A program made the translations under genes and the position numbers. A DNA stretch of 64,000 nucleotides. Source: Pachysolen tannophilus NRRL Y-2460. Lineage: Eukaryota; Ascomycota; Pichiomycetes; Alaninales; Pachysolenaceae. The stretch spans positions 486,174 to 550,173 of the forward strand of contig KV454012.1 in NCBI GenBank assembly GCA_001661245.1. Direction: 5' to 3'. The notes below the pieces were generated by a model that was not told the DNA's origin, did no database searches, and was given only the letters and a program-made list of their open reading frames with translations. The stretch's first letter is position 1, and each line of letters starts with the position of its first letter. Positions 37,549-47,382 of this stretch are shown here, in pieces.

Positions 37549-39345
37549 CTAACTCCAATTTCCAGTTCTTAGAGACAATAAGTTCTCAATGCATTCATCT
37601 TCGCCCCTGCCTTTTTTTTTGATAGTTGTTGTTTTAGTTATTGAAGATGGAACTTGTTCATTCTTGTCACTCAAAACTTTTTTATTTACTTGCTCTTTTG
37701 GAAATACCAGACATGTTTGAACAACGGTTACTCCAGAATTCGCAAAAGAAGTTTTAGTGGTTGTGGCTATTTTTGAAGGTGAGGAGGATAATGATTGAGA
37801 ATTGAATGGTGTTAAAAATTTGACTTTATTGTTTTGAAAATTTTTAGATTTGTCATTTAATTCTTCTTTAAGCACATTTTCATTACTCTCGGGTTTTATA
37901 ATTGTTCTTGTTGGAGTTTGATCTGCTGCTGAATGAGTCTTGTGACAAATTACACTTGATGAGGAGTATGGTGTATTTGTGATGCATGATTGGTTAGGAG
38001 TTGGCAATAACATATTATTTGTCAAATTATTGATTGAAGGAATTGCAGAAGCGCTAGTCGATTTGTTTGAATAATGATGAGCGTGATGATGATTGTCAAC
38101 TCCCTTATTCAACTTAAAAGTCATGGTAGTCCCAGAAATTTCATTAGCTGGTGTATGTAATTGTCTGACTGGAGTAGCAGGGAAATATTTTGCAGGAGTG
38201 AAAACAGTCCATGTTGCTTGCAGCGGCAAAGGTTGATATTTTTTAGGATCGTGCAGTTCTTGACTACTTTCGAAATTTTGTGGAGATGATTCAATCTCCT
38301 GTTTGCTCGAAGATCTTTTTAACGTTGATGAACAATCATTTGAAGCATACGATGTTAATTCTGCTTTCAGTTGACCATTGAAGCCAGGAGATGACGATAC
38401 TAATGGACTTGTAGCAAAATTATCAGAGTTTGTCATATTGCCATTGGTATTATAAGTCATCATTTGAAATTTAGTTGGTGTGTTTTGTAACGAATGCGAA
38501 CTAATTGGTGATGTAGAATCACTAGAATTACCGAGTAATTCTGATTTTTCTGGTAACATGATAGTTGATGTTTGACTGCTTTTCTGCTTTCTAATCGCTT
38601 GTCTTTTATTTTGAAACCAAATTTGAACCAGCTTTTCGGTCATGTTGACTTTTGATGCAATAACTTGTCTTCTTGCTCTATTTGGGGTATGGCCAATTTC
38701 AAATTCTTGTTGCAATACTGACAATTCGTTTGGCGAAGTTCTACGTCTCTTACGACGTGCTAATTGGGCATTATCAATTGATGGTTCATGTGAGGGGAAA
38801 GTAGCAGGAGAATGTGAAATAAAGGCAAAAGATCTTTTGTCAGTTTGTTTTGTAATTGACTTGTTGCCAGAACTATTGTTGTTATTGCTAGCATTCTTAT
38901 TTTCATTGATTTGAGGCTGCTGTTTCACTGGGGTTGGAGGTGTCCCAATACTTTGGTTTTCATCTCCCTGTTGCGTCTTACTTACAGCGAGCATTAATTC
39001 AGAATTTTTTTCTACCTTAATGCTCGATGTTAATGAGTCAATTGATGGTAATCTAAACGATGTAAGTCTATTGGTATTAGCTGATTCTGTTGGTGACAAT
39101 TTATGAGCTATTAAATCAGTGGTTGTATATGATCTAGCAGGGGATGTGACCGACTGTTCCGAGTTTGGCAATGACTTCGAACGTTTCAATTCACGATGGT
39201 GAAGATTTTGATGATTTAAAAGTTCTGAGAGTGGTGGTAAAGTTCTAATATTTTTCGATGTATTAATACGACTTTGCGTTGCCGCAAATGAATGAAATGA
39301 TTTGCTATGGTTATTCATCGTCTGTGTCTGTGGCGAGCTCGACAT
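37549..39345 (-). CDS. YOX1: Homeodomain cell-cycle repressor Yox1/Yhp1
   Basis: 598 aa from the ATG at 39345; the longer frame starts with GTG. The homeodomain (about 197-256) contains [19 protein letters not shown] and the recognition helix [16 protein letters not shown] (W48, F49, N51, R53 all present). Immediately before it is [20 protein letters not shown], as in S. cerevisiae Yox1 (385 aa). In budding yeast Yox1 and Yhp1 bind TAATTG/TAATTA next to Mcm1 sites and repress M/G1 (ECB) genes outside that interval. Other features: LPPLSELLN near the N-terminus, many SP/TP sites and a poly-Asn/Gln-rich linker. Upstream MCB and SCB elements suggest G1/S transcription. Confidence 0.92.
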   Translation of the reverse strand: MSSSPQTQTMNNHSKSFHSFAATQSRINTSKNIRTLPPLSELLNHQNLHHRELKRSKSLPNSEQSVTSPARSYTTTDLIAHKLSPTESANTNRLTSFRLPSIDSLTSSIKVEKNSELMLAVSKTQQGDENQSIGTPPTPVKQQPQINENKNASNNNNSSGNKSITKQTDKRSFAFISHSPATFPSHEPSIDNAQLARRKRRRTSPNELSVLQQEFEIGHTPNRARRQVIASKVNMTEKLVQIWFQNKRQAIRKQKSSQTSTIMLPEKSELLGNSSDSTSPISSHSLQNTPTKFQMMTYNTNGNMTNSDNFATSPLVSSSPGFNGQLKAELTSYASNDCSSTLKRSSSKQEIESSPQNFESSQELHDPKKYQPLPLQATWTVFTPAKYFPATPVRQLHTPANEISGTTMTFKLNKGVDNHHHAHHYSNKSTSASAIPSINNLTNNMLLPTPNQSCITNTPYSSSSVICHKTHSAADQTPTRTIIKPESNENVLKEELNDKSKNFQNNKVKFLTPFNSQSLSSSPSKIATTTKTSFANSGVTVVQTCLVFPKEQVNKKVLSDKNEQVPSSITKTTTIKKKGRGEDECIENLLSLRTGNWS

Positions 39346-40865
39346 ATTAAAATTGAGATTAAATGCTATTGAAAAAGGATAATTCACAGCGTGTCAAATG
39401 GTAAATAACCAATGATTCTTGGAAATAAAAACAACCAAAAAAAAAAAAAAAAAGAAAAAAGAGAGAGTAATTTAAGAAAGAATTCTTTCTTTTAAAAGAA
39501 GAAGAAAAAAAAATTTAAATTGAAAAAGAAGGGGAATTAATTTGAGGTGAAATAGGATCAAAAGGAATGCCAATATATATATATATATACATATATATTT
39601 TTATATATATGTATATGTATAACATATATATGTGTTTAAATTAATAATACACCATATTTCTTCTCAAAAGGGTTCCTTAATTACGGACAGTGATAGTATC
39701 AATTTGAATAAATTACCAAAAAAAGGAGGCTCTTTCTTCTTTCCGCTAAACAATGATCGCGACGTGAACTCGACTATTCACTCATTTTGTTATGATTTAC
39801 ATACGTTCTTAACGTGTACTTTCAGCTCTACAGGTTTCCCATAATTATCATTGTTTTTATTTACATATGCACAAGTGCCTTGAAAAATAAATTAGACGCG
39901 TTTAAAAGTGATCCAATTTAAAACACGAAACATTGAGAAACCGCTTTTTCGCTTGTTGGAAACGTAAAATTTCCCAAGCTTTTAGGCGGAAGAAAAATTC
40001 GCGCTCAAGTGCTTAATTTTTCGTTGAGTTAATGGGGTTTCTTCCTAAAATCAATAGATGCGATCCAAATTGCGATCATTAAGTTTTGGCTAAATAATAT
40101 CCATTTTTGTCCGATAATAGCAAAAAGGCGAAGGCCTTTAATCCCAACTTACTCAATTAAGAACAAAGCCATTCCAAAACGAAAATAATACAAATAAAAA
40201 AATAAATAAATAAAAAAAAATCATTGGGTCTAACAACTTAGCCCCTGTTACTAGTTTAAAAAGTTTTGGATTGAGAACTTAAGGAACTAAACTACAGTTT
40301 ACAAGGACTCTTTTTTTTTTTCTTCACCAATAGCCAAAGTAGGAAGCAATCAAAAAAATTAGTTTTATTAGTTTTATTTCCATCATCCCTAAATACAGCT
40401 GAGATGAAGATTTCAAATGGTCACTCGTTCACACAGTACATATCAGAAATTTTACAAGTAAATCAGCTAAGACAAAAAGTGACAATCATATTAATCCAAA
40501 GGCATTAAAAGAGGAAGAAGTATATTAATTCAGGATAAATTGGTCTGTATGCCATATAGTTTAGGGATTAATTCCCCCAATGAAATAAATTAAATTTCCT
40601 CTTTCGGTATTCATGCAGAGCATCATTTAGGAAATGACATCCAAATTTGGAAATTTTATTTTTTTTTTTTTTTTTTTCTTTTATTTTTTTTATTTTCATT
40701 TTCATTTTTAACAAGCATTAAAAAGTTTATTTTATTGATTTAACCTTTTTCTTTTTTTGTCTTGCTAGAAACGTCTCATCACATCACCTTTAAGGTCTTG
40801 CTAAAAATAAAGTATTAGTCCTGCTGACTTGCTCAGAGGAGTAAGGTTGATACCTACTAGTGATT
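39346..40865. promoter_or_regulatory. Divergent YOX1 / PPN1 intergenic region (1.5 kb)
   Basis: Long divergent promoter. Elements on the YOX1 side: ACGCGT (MCB, 39896-39901), CACGAAA (SCB, 39924-39930), TTTTTCGC (39945-39952) and TTCGCGC (39998-40004). On the PPN1 side: T-rich tract (about 40650-40690) and an imperfect Mcm1-like TTTCCTCTTTCGGTAT (40595-40610). TA repeats at 39572-39625. No CACGTG (Pho4) site was seen near PPN1. A 70-codon frame at 39632-39844 looks spurious. Confidence 0.6.
39896..40004. promoter_or_regulatory. MCB/SCB cluster upstream of YOX1
   Basis: ACGCGT, CACGAAA, TTTTTCGC and TTCGCGC within 109 bases, about 550-660 bases upstream of the YOX1 ATG. These are MBF/SBF-type G1/S elements. 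S. cerevisiae YOX1 is a G1/S gene. Confidence 0.6.
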
Positions 40866-43226
40866 ATGACCAAAATTAAAGAGAGTGCAAATGGGGGAGA
40901 TTCATCAAGACTAGTTGACGGTTGCAGATACAGCAATAGTTGTAGTGAAATGCACAGTCGAAGAAAAAATAATATTTATAAGATAGTATTGCCGTTAATA
41001 ATTCTTTTATTATTGGGTATACCCTTAACAATCAAGAGTCATCATTTGGTTGACGAAAAATTCAATGATAATATTGTTATCAGTGATCATAACAATAATA
41101 ATAATAATTTTAAGATAACTTATATACCAAAAAATGATGATGAAATAAGTGATTTGGAGAAATTAGGTTTAACAGTAAAGCCTTCTGTTGAAATTGAGAA
41201 TATTGATTTAAAAACTAAAAAAGTAATCCATGGTAGATTTTTACATATTACTGATATCCATCCTGATGAATATTATAAAGTTGGTTCTGACTATGATGAA
41301 GCTTGTCATCAGTCTAAAAAAGGTAGTAAACACAAGCACCATAAGGCATCAAAATACGGCGATGCTATGAAAGGTTGTGATTCCCCACTTATCTTGATGG
41401 AAGATACACTAAAATGGATTTCAGATAATTTAAAGGATAAAATTGATTTTGTCGTATGGACAGGAGATAATATGAGGCATGATAATGATAGAAATTATCC
41501 TCGTTTAGAAAAAGAAATTTTTACAATGAATGAAAAAGTTGCAGGCTTATTTGATGAAACTTTCAAAGATCTAGGAGAAAATAACACAGACCCAAGAGAA
41601 CGGAGAATAAAAATCATTCCAAGTTTAGGAAATAATGATGTGTATCCTCATAATTTATTTGCTCCGGGTCCAACTGTTCAAACAAGAGAAATGTGGAGGA
41701 TTTGGAAAAATTATGTTCCTGCTGAACAATTACATGTCTTTGCCCGTGGTGCCTATTTTTTTTCTGAGGTGATTCCAAACAAATTGGCAGTATTATCTAT
41801 AAATACTTTGTACCTTTATCAAGCTAACCCAGTTGTTGATAATTGTGATAAGAAAAAACAACCAGGCTACAAATTATTTGAGTGGCTTGGTGTAACTTTA
41901 AAAGAATTACGTTCAAGAGGAATGAAAGTTTGGCTTACTGGCCATGTTCCACCAAATCCTAAAAATTATGATAAGAGTTGTTTAAGGAAACATATAGTGT
42001 GGTTATACGAATATAGAGATATTATAATTGGTAGTTTATATGGACATATGAATATTGACCATTTTATTCCTTTAGATGCAGTCAAGGCTTATAAATCAAT
42101 TAACAAAAAATTGAAAAAACTGGGTTTAAGTTATGATGCTTTTAATATTAATGAATTGAACATTGTAGAAGAAGAATTTGAAGTTGAATATAATGAAGAA
42201 GAGGAAATATTTGATGAGAATAATTTATCAGAATTTTTTCAAAATTATGATGATGACTTTGAAACTTTAGATGAATTGATTTCTACCTTTTTCAAAACTA
42301 AGGGTGACTTTGACAGTGATGATGAAAATAATGAAAATTTATTAGGTGCTTATGCAGCTTCTGAAGCACACTTGATGGGTGGTTCTCCTTCAGGCAAAGT
42401 TGACTATATGAATAGTATTAGAGATGTATTTTATTCCAGAGTCAAAGGTAAAAAAAAATCTGGAGTGTCTTCTGAAAGATATTCAATTGCTCATATAACT
42501 GCAAGTGTTGTACCGACTTTTAACCCTGGAATTAGAGTTTGGGAATATAATATTACTGAATTATATGAAAATGGTGAAGTTATACAGGCAAATCCTATGA
42601 AGCCATGGTCTGAATTTTTCCTGGATTTAGAAAAGGAATTATTTCCAATTGAGGAAGATTCTCTAATGGATCAAATTGGTAATTTTGCTACTGATAGTGG
42701 TTTAGATGATAATGACTACGAATCAGATTTCATGACCGAATCCAAATTGGTTGAGATTTTGAAAAAAGATAAAACTTTTCCTCCGAAAATGCCATCTAAT
42801 GCTAAATTAGGACCGGCTTATACTGGGCAATTATTTTCTCCTGTCAGATATGTTCAATACTTTGCCAATTTAACGGCCATTAATGATAAAGAAATACCAT
42901 TTGGTTACGACATTCAATATTATACGGATGACGATAATTATCAGTTAGATTCTTTGTTAGTTGATGATTGGGTTAAACTTTCCAGAAAGTTAGGAGCACC
43001 AATTAAAGAAGATAGAAAAGACAACAATAAAAATAAAAATAAAAAGAAAAATAAAAAGAAAAAGAAAAAATCCACTAAGTTAACAAAGAGAGATGTGATT
43101 CTTCAAGATGATAAAATCGATATTGAGCAGTCGAAAAACCATAAAAAACTTGAAAATCTATGGAGAGAGTTTTTAGCTAGATCATTTATTTATACTGGGT
43201 ATGAGAAGATGAAGAGTAAAGAATAA
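40866..43226 (+). CDS. PPN1: Vacuolar endopolyphosphatase Ppn1
   Basis: 786 aa (S. cerevisiae 674). A type II membrane protein of the vacuole that cuts long-chain polyphosphate. One N-terminal transmembrane anchor (about 37-55, IVLPLIILLLLGIPL). The calcineurin-like phosphoesterase motifs appear in order: HITDIHPDEYY (about 125-135), VWTGDNMRHDND (about 197-208), SLGNNDVYPHN (about 253-263), LTGHVPPNP (about 356-364) and GSLYGHMNIDHF (about 388-399). Extra length lies in acidic inserts (about 440-500) and a Lys/Asn-rich stretch near 720-740 ending TKRD, a possible processing site like the maturation cleavages of yeast Ppn1. The first ATG is at 40866; the frame extends upstream only through GTG. 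Confidence 0.95.
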   Translation: MTKIKESANGGDSSRLVDGCRYSNSCSEMHSRRKNNIYKIVLPLIILLLLGIPLTIKSHHLVDEKFNDNIVISDHNNNNNNFKITYIPKNDDEISDLEKLGLTVKPSVEIENIDLKTKKVIHGRFLHITDIHPDEYYKVGSDYDEACHQSKKGSKHKHHKASKYGDAMKGCDSPLILMEDTLKWISDNLKDKIDFVVWTGDNMRHDNDRNYPRLEKEIFTMNEKVAGLFDETFKDLGENNTDPRERRIKIIPSLGNNDVYPHNLFAPGPTVQTREMWRIWKNYVPAEQLHVFARGAYFFSEVIPNKLAVLSINTLYLYQANPVVDNCDKKKQPGYKLFEWLGVTLKELRSRGMKVWLTGHVPPNPKNYDKSCLRKHIVWLYEYRDIIIGSLYGHMNIDHFIPLDAVKAYKSINKKLKKLGLSYDAFNINELNIVEEEFEVEYNEEEEIFDENNLSEFFQNYDDDFETLDELISTFFKTKGDFDSDDENNENLLGAYAASEAHLMGGSPSGKVDYMNSIRDVFYSRVKGKKKSGVSSERYSIAHITASVVPTFNPGIRVWEYNITELYENGEVIQANPMKPWSEFFLDLEKELFPIEEDSLMDQIGNFATDSGLDDNDYESDFMTESKLVEILKKDKTFPPKMPSNAKLGPAYTGQLFSPVRYVQYFANLTAINDKEIPFGYDIQYYTDDDNYQLDSLLVDDWVKLSRKLGAPIKEDRKDNNKNKNKKKNKKKKKKSTKLTKRDVILQDDKIDIEQSKNHKKLENLWREFLARSFIYTGYEKMKSKE

Positions 43227-43891
43227 AAAAAGTTTTATTTGCATTTTATCTTATTTTAATTTATTTTTTTTGCATTACTGGAAAGACCAGAATTTTATTT
43301 TATTTTTTTTTTTTTTTTGGTTTTATTCAAAACCCTCGATCTAAGAATGTACTCTTAAAACAAACACAATACCATATAGACTTTTATTAAAATTAAAAAA
43401 TTAGAAAATTAAAAAATTAAAAAATTAAGAACTTAAGACAAGTATTTTTTTGATCAAATTCTTTTATTATGTAGAATAAATGTATTATTATTCTGCTGCG
43501 GCTTCAACTACTATTGTTTTTGTTACACAAATGCAACTTTTTTAAATTTTAAAAATGTGTTTTGAGCCGCACGATGACCAGAGTTCTTTTTATACCAAAC
43601 AAATTTTAAGTAACGTTTCTGTCGTTGCACAAACAGAAACCTGTTAGGCAAAGAAGCTGTTGCTGTAGTGAGTTATTGAATTGTATTACGTCTAAATGCT
43701 GGTAACCAGATGGGTTTTCTTTTTCCTTCCTGTTGGATTCGACTCATTTCCGTACTATTAGTTAAAATGTATTTTTATAAAAACCCCTTTTTTAAATAAA
43801 GAGTTTTTGAATTAATTTTAAATGACTAGTATTATAGTATTAAGGTGAAATATAATAATTTCTGTTAAAGTGCAAAAGTTTTTTTTTTATA
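43227..43891. other. Intergenic, no gene seen
   Basis: 665 bases. T tract at about 43297-43318, AAATTAAAA repeats at 43390-43430, then a stretch of more balanced composition (43494-43760, e.g. GAGCCGCACGATGACC and CTGTTGCTGTAGTGAG). That stretch has no ORF and no tRNA or box C/D features I can recognise; it could be promoter or an unrecognised ncRNA. Confidence 0.4.
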
Positions 43892-45772
43892 ATGGGTGTA
43901 ATAAAGCTTATGCAATATGAAAAGGGAGAGCTTGTTCCTGAGACAAAAATCAAGAGTAAAGTTCATAATTTTAAAATAAGACGAGATGATGATGATGATA
44001 ATGATGAAAATATGGTTTATGTTGATAATTTGGATACTGAAAGCATTTTTAATGACATAACTATATTTGAAGATGATCGACTTATGAATACACTTTCGGC
44101 AATAAAGAGTTCTAGTGATACTAGTCCTATTGTGTTAAATGGTCTTCTTTTATTTGGATTGATGGTGATTATAACAATTATACTTGGGACTTTATTATTT
44201 TGTATCAGGAAATATTTTTTCTTGAGAAATAGAGTAGAAAAGATAAGGTCAGCAACAAGTATGAAGGTGAATGATGGAAATTGGTCACCTGGAAGTACCA
44301 CAGTTATTAAGATTGAAGATGATCGTAAAATCATTACAGGATTACCTGATTCAATGAATCAAAATACAATTTATCCTAGTTTAAGTCAGTTACATGAACT
44401 TAGTGAGAATTTCCCAATTCCGTCACAGTTTGATAATGAAGAATATAATTCTGGACAACCATATACTGGTACTGGTGGTCATGTACAACATCAACTTGAA
44501 AACAATTTACATTCACAACATGCTCCAAGATTAGGAAATGATGATTTGAACCCAGTTTCAGTTGAAAAATGTAAATCATTATTTAAAAAACTTGGTAAAA
44601 AAAATAAAAACCAGATGGAGAAGTATGGTAGTGCTGAGACACATCTGGATTTATTAGATCTACTGAATTTACTGAATTCACTGGATGCTCCAGCTAGACA
44701 ATTACTTTCTTCACCTTTAGCAGCAGAGCCTTCTTTACTTCAAGTTGTGCAAAATGAAGATGATTCTTCTGGATTGATGAAGGACGGTACATTAACAGAG
44801 TATTTGGAAAAAAATTTTGCAGTTGAAGATATTCCATTAAACAAGTTTCTTAAAAGAGGCAAATATATTTATAAAATTGAATTATTAGAAAAATTAAGAG
44901 ATACAATGATTATTGCTAAGAATAATGAAAATAAAAGTAAATTTTTTTTAAATTTTGATGAAATTCAAACTGGAATTAATGGTGGTGATAAAGAAAAAAT
45001 TTGTAAACAATTGAAAACATTTACATCTTTAGATATACCAGTTATGAAATTTCGTTCTTCTTGGAAAGCAGAAAGAGCAATAAATGAAATTAAGCAATAT
45101 TTGATGAATGATAATTTAGCACATCAATATCCTAATGATCGAGCTACAAAGAAAATTTATATTATACGATTTTTATCAATTGCAGCAAATTCCATGGAAT
45201 ATGAGAATGCAAATATTTTTTTACCTACATTTGTACAATTAATTCATGAAATTGTTGAAGGTGGTTCTTTCATAAGTTTTTTCAATGATATCAATATTAG
45301 TACTATAATTAAAAATTCCTTTTTTTGTATTATTATGGAATTCATTTATTCTCATTGGTATTTTCATGAAAGTAAAAATGATTATATAAATAAAAAATTT
45401 ATACAATGGAAATGTGCTCCAATGATACAACAAAAATTTTATCTTTTCAAATATTTGATTAATTTATGTTTTGGATTTAATACAAATGTTAATAATAGTG
45501 AAACAAAGGAAAATTGTTTCCATAATTTACAAAAATTTTTAGTTTCTTTAAAATTAACTTATGATATAATACCGATTTTAAAAGAAGCTTCAAAGATTAC
45601 TAATGATGAAAAATTAATTATACTTTTTGAATTTTTAAAGAAAAAATTTTTAAAAGAGAATATCAATATCAAAAATAATAAAAATAATAAAAATAATAAA
45701 AAAATAAAAATAATAATGAAAATAATGAACTTACAAATATGTCCCCTCCATCATCATCTTCATTTTACATAA
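43892..45772 (+). CDS. Uncharacterised single-pass membrane protein (likely frameshifted at 3' end)
   Basis: 626 aa as read; family not recognised. An acidic N-terminal segment (D-run near 32-38) precedes one strong transmembrane helix (about 85-107, IVLNGLLLFGLMVIITIILG). A long cytosolic part follows, with a Lys/Asn-rich loop, LLDLLNLLNSLDAPARQLLSS near 255 and an alpha-helical region (about 300-590). Near the end an Asn/Lys tract runs into an A7 run (45698-45704), after which the frame gives a K/I/M/H-rich tail and stops at 45772. One additional A would open a Ser/Thr/Ala-rich tail to 45906. The likely true product is therefore longer. No signal peptide; probably signal-anchored. Confidence 0.65.
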   Translation: MGVIKLMQYEKGELVPETKIKSKVHNFKIRRDDDDDNDENMVYVDNLDTESIFNDITIFEDDRLMNTLSAIKSSSDTSPIVLNGLLLFGLMVIITIILGTLLFCIRKYFFLRNRVEKIRSATSMKVNDGNWSPGSTTVIKIEDDRKIITGLPDSMNQNTIYPSLSQLHELSENFPIPSQFDNEEYNSGQPYTGTGGHVQHQLENNLHSQHAPRLGNDDLNPVSVEKCKSLFKKLGKKNKNQMEKYGSAETHLDLLDLLNLLNSLDAPARQLLSSPLAAEPSLLQVVQNEDDSSGLMKDGTLTEYLEKNFAVEDIPLNKFLKRGKYIYKIELLEKLRDTMIIAKNNENKSKFFLNFDEIQTGINGGDKEKICKQLKTFTSLDIPVMKFRSSWKAERAINEIKQYLMNDNLAHQYPNDRATKKIYIIRFLSIAANSMEYENANIFLPTFVQLIHEIVEGGSFISFFNDINISTIIKNSFFCIIMEFIYSHWYFHESKNDYINKKFIQWKCAPMIQQKFYLFKYLINLCFGFNTNVNNSETKENCFHNLQKFLVSLKLTYDIIPILKEASKITNDEKLIILFEFLKKKFLKENINIKNNKNNKNNKKIKIIMKIMNLQICPLHHHLHFT

Positions 45773-46275
45773 ATTCTACCACAGCTGCTACAACAGAAAC
45801 CGCAACGGCAACGGCAACCGCAATCGCAGCTACCCCACAAATGGCTACAGCTAATGCCAAGTCTACAAAATCCAATAATAGCATACCAGGCTCTTTTCGC
45901 GCTTGAATGGGGATTAATTAGGATCAGCTTATTATTTCATATGTCTATTTATATGTCCCATTTATATATGTCCCATTTGTACGTCCCATTCATGTACGAA
46001 CCCCTCCTCCGGCTCCGGTGTTAAAGCCCCACATCGAGTACTTATTGAAATTTTTCACTTTTTCCAGAAAGTATGGAAGAATGGAAATGATGGATGCATC
46101 AAGAGGCAGCAAAAAAAAAGACTGAAGGAATTGTTGTTTTACTTATAAAGCAGATGAAAGTAAAAAAAAAGGTTTGGATTGTTTTTTAATTTTTTTTTAT
46201 ATAGATGTAATTATTAATATATTTTGATATATAGAGATTGTAAGAGGTTTTTTCTTCTTTTTTAATGTTTTGGAA
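45773..46275. other. Probable 3' extension of previous ORF, then intergenic
   Basis: 45773-45906 continues as an open frame in a different phase from the preceding gene (Thr/Ala repeats, ending IPGSFRA-stop). 45907-46275 is AT-rich intergenic DNA with three copies of a TATGTCCCATTTATA-like unit (about 45940-45990). A four-codon upstream ORF (46265-46279) overlaps the next start codon as ATGA. Confidence 0.5.
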
Positions 46276-47195
46276 ATGAGTACTGAACCATTGGAGTTTG
46301 ATTCTTCAATTGCATCAAAGAGTATTTTTACAATTGCCGGTATTAAAGTTTATATATATGGATTATCTGATTTACCAAAATCAGATATTACAAAACCAAA
46401 AGATGTTGCAGTTTTTTATATATTACATGGGAGATTATCATCACATAAATTTTCAGAATCATATGCTTATAAGGTATTAACAAAATATAAAGAATTGAAA
46501 AAAAAAATACTTTACCGTTGATTGGTATTACGTTTGATTTAGCAAATCATGGTGAACGGGTAGTAGATCCAAATAGAAATTTAAGTTGGAATAAAGGGAA
46601 TATGACACATCTGATGGATATGTGTTCAATCATAGATAAAGCAGTACAAGATTGTATGATTTTAATTGATTATTTACCAAGTTATTTCCAAGGTTATCAA
46701 TTCCATAATATAATTTTGGGTACTTCATTAGGAGGCCATGCTTGTTATAGATTAGCTGCAAAGATTCCTCGTAAAATAGAAATGATAATACCTGTAATTG
46801 GTTGTACAGATTTATGCTCTTTGTTGATCAATAGAGTTAAAAATTTAAATGGTAAAGATTTACAATTAGGATTACGTAAATTATCATATGAAGATTTAAA
46901 ATTAACAAAAGAACAACAATTTTTATGGCCAGAATATTTCCATAATTATTTATCAAAACAAGATTATCAAGTTGCAGAAAATTTTCCTAATCATGTTAAA
47001 GTATTTGCAATATTTGGCTGTCTTGATACAATTGTTCCCCCAATTTTTTCTAAAGAATGGACACAAGATATGATTGAAAGAAGATGTTATGACGATTCAA
47101 TTAAAGTAGAATATTTCGAAAAAATAGGACATCAGCATACCCTGGAAATGTGCGATGCTTATTCCAAATGGTTGGTGGAAAATATAACTTATTAG
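46276..47195 (+). CDS. Alpha/beta hydrolase, interrupted by one apparent frameshift
   Basis: Two abutting frames encode one hydrolase. Residues 1-about 75 end KYKELKKK at an A10 run (46498-46507). Then the frame stops at 46521, while the other frame continues with IGITFDLANHGERVVDPNRN. With nine As the reading would be continuous for about 306 aa. Hydrolase features: FYILHGRLSSH (oxyanion strand), nucleophile elbow ILGTSLGGHACYR (GxSxG-like, G-T-S-L-G), FAIFGCLDTIVPP (acid) and IGHQHTLEM (His). All catalytic residues are present, so a sequencing or assembly indel, or a strain-specific break, is likelier than long decay. Substrate unknown. Confidence 0.7.
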
Positions 47196-47382
47196 TATAG
47201 GAAGGACATTATATATAAAGTTAGTTCAACAAATTAAAAATAAATTCAATATTAAGGAAATAGTAACTGATATAAAATAAAAACCCACAAATATATATAT
47301 ATATATATTATTAAAAATAACAAAATGAACTAAAGAAGCATAAAAAACAGAAAACAAAAAACAAAAAAAGAAAAAGGCAAGT

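Noticed and set aside
39715-39726. CC-A7-GG run upstream of YOX1 as a CArG box
   Set aside because: Spacing is seven, not six, between CC and GG.
39632-39844. 70-codon frame in the YOX1/PPN1 intergenic region
   Set aside because: No conservation signal or motif visible; short and in a promoter.
40595-40610. Mcm1-like TTTCCTCTTTCGGTAT near PPN1
   Set aside because: Three departures from the ECB consensus and no flanking homeodomain site; too weak to claim.
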